Below the pieces are notes generated by a model that did no database searches, was not told where the DNA came from, and saw only the letters and a list, made by a program, of their open reading frames with translations. A stretch of 38,033 nucleotides of DNA from NCBI GenBank assembly GCA_022712315.1, contig JALAGS010000015.1:1-38033 (forward strand), read 5' to 3'. Shown piece by piece: positions 33,728-38,033 of this stretch (position 1 is the stretch's first letter; each line of letters starts with the position of its first letter). Origin of the DNA: Sphingobacterium sp. GTDB lineage: Bacteria > Bacteroidota > Bacteroidia > Sphingobacteriales > Sphingobacteriaceae. The translations under genes and the position numbers were made by a program.

Positions 33728-34465
33728 ATGAGTTTTTTAGATCAGATAGATAATATTAAGTTGCCACAACATATCGCCATTATCATGGATGGTAATGGTC
33801 GCTGGGCAAAACAGAAAGGGAAACTTCGTGTTTTTGGGCATCAAAATGGTGTGAAAGCAGTAAGAGAAGCATTAGAAGGATGTGTAAAAGCCAATATTAA
33901 ATTTCTGACACTTTACGCATTTTCTGCAGAAAACTGGAACAGACCAAAACTTGAGGTAATGGCCTTAATGGAGCTATTGGTTACTTCCCTTAAAAAAGAA
34001 ATAAAAACTTTCCAGGAGAATGGTGTGCGCTTAAATGTCATCGGTGATATCAGTAAGTTACCGTCAAATGCACAAAAAAAACTGCAGGAAACCATTGAAG
34101 CAACGAAAGAAAATACACACTGTACATTAACCTTAGCGTTGAGCTACAGTTCCCGCCAAGAAATCGTAGACGCTGCCCGCAATCTAGCCAAACAAGTCAA
34201 AGAAGGGAAACTCCAGGCAGAAGACATTAACGATGCACTATTCTCCGCAAACCTCTATACTCAAAACCTACCCGATCCTGATCTCCTGATACGTACGAGC
34301 GGAGAATTGAGAATAAGCAACTTTCTACTTTGGCAAATTGCCTACTCCGAATTATGCTTTCTGGATAAGATGTGGCCTGAGTTTACGAAAGAAGATTTAT
34401 TTAAATCCATTGTCGATTACCAGCAACGCGAAAGAAGGTTTGGAAAAACAAGTGAACAGTTGTAA
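33728..34465 (+). CDS. uppS: Isoprenyl transferase (undecaprenyl diphosphate synthase type)
   Basis: A 245-residue cis-prenyltransferase that condenses isopentenyl diphosphate on farnesyl diphosphate to make the C55 carrier for peptidoglycan and LPS. Seen: IAIIMDGNGRWAKQKG with catalytic Asp and Gly-Asn-Gly-Arg, GHQNGVKAVREAL, LTLYAFSAENWNRP, and the C-terminal LLIRTSGELRISNFLLWQIAYSEL, all diagnostic. I use the ATG at 33728; a TTG at 33713 would add five residues. Length is normal. It precedes bamA, so the cluster pairs lipid-carrier synthesis with outer-membrane assembly. Confidence 0.96.
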   Translation: MSFLDQIDNIKLPQHIAIIMDGNGRWAKQKGKLRVFGHQNGVKAVREALEGCVKANIKFLTLYAFSAENWNRPKLEVMALMELLVTSLKKEIKTFQENGVRLNVIGDISKLPSNAQKKLQETIEATKENTHCTLTLALSYSSRQEIVDAARNLAKQVKEGKLQAEDINDALFSANLYTQNLPDPDLLIRTSGELRISNFLLWQIAYSELCFLDKMWPEFTKEDLFKSIVDYQQRERRFGKTSEQL

Positions 34466-34551
34466 AGATTTTATTAAATTTGACCACTGATTTGAAAAAA
34501 AGCAAGCTGGTTAAATTTTCTTAATTAACAAAAATTAACAAACGATTGGTG

Positions 34552-34559
34552 TACTTTAG
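34552..34559 (+). promoter_or_regulatory. -7-like box of bamA
   Basis: TACTTTAG resembles TAnnTTTG (A for the third T) 19 bases before the bamA ATG. It is followed by CGCCAATAA, which also follows the nadK -7 box at 32511. No clear -33 match. Confidence 0.4.
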
Positions 34560-34578
34560 CGCCAATAATTATAGATAA

Positions 34579-37143
34579 ATGAAGCGTATACTACCCGTAA
34601 TACTATTTTTTGGCCTCTCATCAATGCAGCTTGTCTACGGACAAGAAAATGGTGCGTTCAATTTAAATGACCCAGAAAAAATCAGCTATCTCAATCCTAA
34701 AAACTATGTAATTAGTGCTATTGATATAACTGGAACACAATTTTTAGATAAAAATGTATTAATTACAATATCTAAATTATCTGTTGGTCAATATTTGGAA
34801 GTTCCGAGTGAGGCGACTGCAAAAGTAGTGAAGGATATGATGGCTCAAGGCCTCTTTGATGATGTCGAATTATGGGCAGATAAAATTGAAGGTGAAAATA
34901 TATTTTTGACCATCCGCGTAGTAGAGCGTCCACGTTTAACTCGTATTGACATCAACGGTTTAAGCAAAAGCCAAACTGAAGAAGTCCGTAAACGCCTAAA
35001 TAGCAACACGGGTAAAATTGTCAATGAAAACTTGATGAATACCACGCGCGCTACAATCCAACGGTTCCTAAAAGAAAAAGCTTTTTTATATCCTGAGATC
35101 ACACTAAAAACAGTAAAAGATTCAGCACAGGCAAATAATGAAATATTGATTGCCGATGTGGATAAAAAACATAAAGTCAGAGTCAAAAAGATGACTTTCA
35201 CAGGAAATGAGCACTTTTCTCAAAAAGATCTGAGAAAAATGGCCAAACCTATCAAGCAAAAAATGTGGTACCGTATTTTTGGCCCTGGAAAGTTCAAGGA
35301 AGAAAAATATAAAGAGGGTAAAGAAAACCTAGTCAAAAAAATGGCGGCCAAAGGTTATCGTGATGCGACGATCTTAAAAGATACCGTTATTCGCGATGGT
35401 GAGAAAAATGTGCTGGTTAATTTTGACATTTATGAAGGTCCTAAATATTATGTAGGTAATATTGTATGGACAGGTAATGCCAAATATTCAGACACCTTGC
35501 TAAATAAAATTTTAGGTGTCAAACGCGGTGATGTTTTTTCGGAAGAAAAACTAACGGCAAAATTAATGGGTCCTACAAAAAATAGTGATGACATCTCCTC
35601 GATCTACATGAACGATGGTTATCTGACCTTTTCGGTAGATCCTGAACAGACCCGCATTTACAACGATACCATCGATTTGAATTTACGTGTATATGAAGGT
35701 GCTCAGTACACCATCAATAACGTTATCGTCAAAGGAAATGATGTCACCAACGACCGTGTTGTATTACGTTCTATTTATACAAAACCAGGTCAAAAATTCT
35801 CGAAAGAACAAATTATGCGTAGTGTGCGTGAGATTGCGCAGTTGGGAAATTTTGATGAACAAAAAACAAATCCTGTACCGACAAATTTAAATTATGCAGA
35901 TGGTACGGTAGATATTGTTTATAACGTGACTGAAAAACCATCCGATCAGGTCGAGCTTTCAGGTGGTTATGGTGCTGGTCAGATCATCGGTACCTTGGGT
36001 TTAACATTCAACAACTTCTCTACCAGTAATTTCTTTGATAAAAGTTCCTGGAAACCGCTACCACGTGGAGATGGACAGAAATTGAGTGTCCGTGGTCAAA
36101 CTTCAGGTAAACGTTATCAATCGTATAGTTTCTCTTTCTCCGAACCTTGGTTGGGTGGTAAAAAACCAATTTACTTTGGTTTAAGTGCCTATACGTCGAG
36201 TTCGTCGTATGGTGGATTCAACTACTATACTGGAGAACAAATTGTGAAGGATTCAGAGTTAAATCGTATCTGGATGACAGGTATTACTGCTACTTTAGGT
36301 AAACGTTTGCAATGGCCAGACAACTGGTTTCAGGCAAATACTTCCTTATCATTCCAACGTTATAAGCTACAGAATTATGGAAATTATTTCCTATTTGACA
36401 ATGGTACAGCCTATAATATCAACTTGACGCAGGAGTTTAGCCGTAATTCGATCGATGCTCCGATCTACCCTACTTCGGGCTCAAACATCAAATTCTCGGT
36501 GCAATTGACACCTCCATATTCATTGTTCAACAACATTGATTATAAAAATGGTTCCGCTCAGGAGCGCTACCGTTGGACAGAATATCATAAATGGAAATTT
36601 GATTCGCAATGGTATGCAAAAATTGTGGGCAAACTTGTTTTCAAAGCACAGGCTCAATTTGGTTTCTTGGGTAAATACTCCAACAAAACTGAAATATCGA
36701 CCTTCGAGCGTTTCAAAGTCGGTGGGGATGGTATGCAAGGGTTTGACTACTTACAGGGATCTGAAATTGTTGCATTACGTGGATATGCAAATGGTGTAAT
36801 CATTCCTGAGGGAACACAAAATGTCAATGTGGCCCGAAATTCTGGTAGCCCAATCTATACCAAATACCAAATGGAATTGCGTCACCCTGTTATGTTAAAC
36901 GATCAGGCAACTGTATACGTATTGGCTTTTGCTGAGGCTGCAAATACCTGGAACAAGTTCACCGAATACAATCCATTTAAAGTACGTCGTTCGGCAGGTG
37001 TCGGTGCCCGTATCTTCTTACCTATCTTTGGTATGCTAGGTATAGATTACGGTCATGCTTTCGACCCTATCCCGGGTTTACCGAGCAGTACATGGAAGCA
37101 AAATTTTACATTTAGTATCATGCAAAATATGGGCGGATTTTAA
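34579..37143 (+). CDS. bamA: Outer membrane protein assembly factor BamA (Omp85 family)
   Basis: An 854-residue outer-membrane protein that inserts beta-barrel proteins. Signal peptide of about 21 residues (MKRILPVILFFGLSSMQLVYG). POTRA repeats cover about 50-450, with ISAIDITGTQFLDKNVL, RVVERPRLTRIDINGLS, VKKMTFTGNEHFS and INNVIVKGNDVTNDRVV as repeat starts. The C-terminal barrel starts near 480 with VELSGGYGAGQIIGTLGL, contains the loop-6 type VGGDGMQGFDY (VRGF/Y-like), and ends ...FSIMQNMGGF with the terminal Phe usual in barrels. It is followed by a terminator and a skp/ompH gene, its chaperone. Confidence 0.96.
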   Translation: MKRILPVILFFGLSSMQLVYGQENGAFNLNDPEKISYLNPKNYVISAIDITGTQFLDKNVLITISKLSVGQYLEVPSEATAKVVKDMMAQGLFDDVELWADKIEGENIFLTIRVVERPRLTRIDINGLSKSQTEEVRKRLNSNTGKIVNENLMNTTRATIQRFLKEKAFLYPEITLKTVKDSAQANNEILIADVDKKHKVRVKKMTFTGNEHFSQKDLRKMAKPIKQKMWYRIFGPGKFKEEKYKEGKENLVKKMAAKGYRDATILKDTVIRDGEKNVLVNFDIYEGPKYYVGNIVWTGNAKYSDTLLNKILGVKRGDVFSEEKLTAKLMGPTKNSDDISSIYMNDGYLTFSVDPEQTRIYNDTIDLNLRVYEGAQYTINNVIVKGNDVTNDRVVLRSIYTKPGQKFSKEQIMRSVREIAQLGNFDEQKTNPVPTNLNYADGTVDIVYNVTEKPSDQVELSGGYGAGQIIGTLGLTFNNFSTSNFFDKSSWKPLPRGDGQKLSVRGQTSGKRYQSYSFSFSEPWLGGKKPIYFGLSAYTSSSSYGGFNYYTGEQIVKDSELNRIWMTGITATLGKRLQWPDNWFQANTSLSFQRYKLQNYGNYFLFDNGTAYNINLTQEFSRNSIDAPIYPTSGSNIKFSVQLTPPYSLFNNIDYKNGSAQERYRWTEYHKWKFDSQWYAKIVGKLVFKAQAQFGFLGKYSNKTEISTFERFKVGGDGMQGFDYLQGSEIVALRGYANGVIIPEGTQNVNVARNSGSPIYTKYQMELRHPVMLNDQATVYVLAFAEAANTWNKFTEYNPFKVRRSAGVGARIFLPIFGMLGIDYGHAFDPIPGLPSSTWKQNFTFSIMQNMGGF

Positions 37144-37163
37144 TCTCTGTTAATCCAACCCTA

Positions 37164-37212
37164 TAACATAAAAAAGCTATCTCAAGCAATTGCAGATAGC
37201 TTTTTTATGTTA
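37164..37212 (+). terminator. Terminator of bamA
   Basis: A perfect 19-bp stem: 37164-37182 pairs with 37194-37212 around an 11-base loop, with an A6 run on the first arm and T6 on the second. It separates bamA from the following skp gene. Confidence 0.92.
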
Positions 37213-37572
37213 AGATTATTTCTCAGTCCTATCCACACTGCCAGCCCGCATTTAAATCCTTTCGGATTAATGTAATTTCATCTGAATATCTGATAAATTT
37301 CCTTATATTCAGCTCTTATTATGACCGTAAAAAGAAAGCCATAGACAAGATTCGAAGAATTAGCACAGCTAGATTCGACAACAAGTTAAATAGTGTTAAA
37401 CAGGAGAAATATCTGCTAGATTGCTTCTTTTTTCTTATTTTTGAGCCGTAAATTTACTTAAAGCGGATTTCCCAGATTAAACTTTTGGGTTTATCTCATG
37501 TCATAAGGTAAATTAGTGTAAATAATAAAAAGTATAGATAAAAAGTATAGTCTATAAAAACTTACAGGAAAT
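37213..37572 (+). other. 360-base gap before the skp/ompH gene
   Basis: No gene seen. It holds a -7-like stretch TATTTTTTG (37435-37443, one base too long for the consensus) and a perfect 13-bp tandem duplication at 37525-37550 just before the coding start. The promoter of the skp gene must lie here because a strong terminator precedes the gap. Confidence 0.5.
37525..37550 (+). repeat. 13-bp tandem duplication upstream of skp
   Basis: ATAAAAAGTATAG occurs twice in direct succession (37525-37537, 37538-37550), ending 22 bases before the skp start codon. Confidence 0.75.
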
Positions 37573-38033
37573 ATGAAAAAAATATTGTTAGTTATAGCTT
37601 TTGTAGTCGTGAGTGCTACAGCGACGTTTGCCCAACAACTTGCATATGCTGATTCAGAATATATCCTAAAGCATATTCCTGAATATACGACCGCACAGAA
37701 ACAGCTAGACGACCTGTCTAAGCAATGGCAAGAAGAAGTCGATCAGAAATATGCTGAGATTGAAAAACTATATCAGGCTTATCAAAAAGATCAGGTATTA
37801 TTAAACGAAGATATGCGTCGCCGTCGTGAGGATGAGATCGTAACGAGAGAAAAAGAAGTAAAAGACTATCAAAAACAAAAGTTCGGATTTGAGGGTGACC
37901 TCTTCAAAAGACGTACACAATTGATGAAGCCTATTCAAGATCGTGTAGCAAAAGCAATTCAAGACTTTGCTTCTGCACAGGGGATTGATTTTATTATGGA
38001 CAAGGGTAATGAATCAACTTTTCTCTATGCCAA
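37573..38033 (+). CDS. skp: Skp/OmpH-family periplasmic chaperone (partial, runs off the window)
   Basis: The first 153 codons of an OmpH-like protein; the stop lies beyond the window. Signal peptide MKKILLVIAFVVVSATATFA, cut before QQ. The mature part begins with AYADSEYILKHIPEY, then the long Lys/Glu/Gln-rich coiled-coil (about 40-120) that forms the tentacles of the Skp trimer, then QLMKPIQDRVAKAIQDFA and IDFIMDKGNES, the start of the closing beta strands. It would carry unfolded outer-membrane proteins to BamA, encoded upstream but separated by a terminator. A second ompH copy often follows in Bacteroidota. Confidence 0.92.
   Translation, partial: MKKILLVIAFVVVSATATFAQQLAYADSEYILKHIPEYTTAQKQLDDLSKQWQEEVDQKYAEIEKLYQAYQKDQVLLNEDMRRRREDEIVTREKEVKDYQKQKFGFEGDLFKRRTQLMKPIQDRVAKAIQDFASAQGIDFIMDKGNESTFLYA

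Overview
The window reads as chromosomal DNA of a Bacteroidota bacterium, most likely a Sphingobacteriaceae member close to Sphingobacterium. Reasons seen in the sequence: AT-rich intergenic DNA with few Shine-Dalgarno sites, recurring -7 boxes of the form TAnnTTTG with TTG/TTTG about 19-21 bases upstream, and several proteins of types common in this phylum (DUF3857/transglutaminase pair, the CBS / NAD kinase / UppS / BamA / Skp cluster, OlsB/GlsB-type acyltransferases). No phage, plasmid, CRISPR array, tRNA or insertion sequence was found. Most of the window is ordinary core genome.

Layout. 1-3.8 kb: a YiaA/B-type membrane protein, facing a histidine kinase / sigma-54 response regulator operon. 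3.9-5.5 kb: an ABC-F ATPase with an attenuator-like hairpin in its leader. 5.8-8.2 kb: a GMC flavo-dehydrogenase with a ferredoxin-like cysteine motif, plus a gluconate-2-dehydrogenase subunit-3 partner carrying a Tat lipoprotein signal. 8.3-10.6 kb: an OmpA-like lipoprotein, two unrecognised genes and a possible 38-residue membrane protein. 10.7-14.6 kb: two overlapping DUF3857/transglutaminase-like genes, the first without the catalytic Cys and His. 14.6-18.5 kb: a HAD phosphatase, an orphan NtrC-type regulator with a changed GAFTGA motif, RNase P RNA, and a WYL regulator.

18.6-24.1 kb: a probable argS / Gfo-Idh / HI0933-flavoprotein operon, divergent from an arginine decarboxylase. 24.25-24.8 kb is non-coding and holds an element with strict 11-bp periodicity. 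24.9-29.7 kb: a periplasmic thioredoxin-like protein, then glpD-glpK-glpF (glycerol uptake, phosphorylation, oxidation). 29.8-31.6 kb: a two-gene aminolipid (glycine-lipid/ornithine-lipid type) acyltransferase operon, divergent from a CBS protein across a perfect 31-bp palindrome. 31.8-38.0 kb: CBS protein, nadK, uppS, bamA and the 5' part of a skp/ompH gene, i.e. envelope biogenesis.

I see no clear complete new system. The best leads are the 11-bp-period element, the GMC/Tat-partner pair with a probable Fe-S site and no cytochrome, the dead/active transglutaminase pair, the acyltransferase pair with non-canonical motifs, the ABC-F leader and the palindrome at 31.67 kb. All promoter, operator and structure calls were made by eye.
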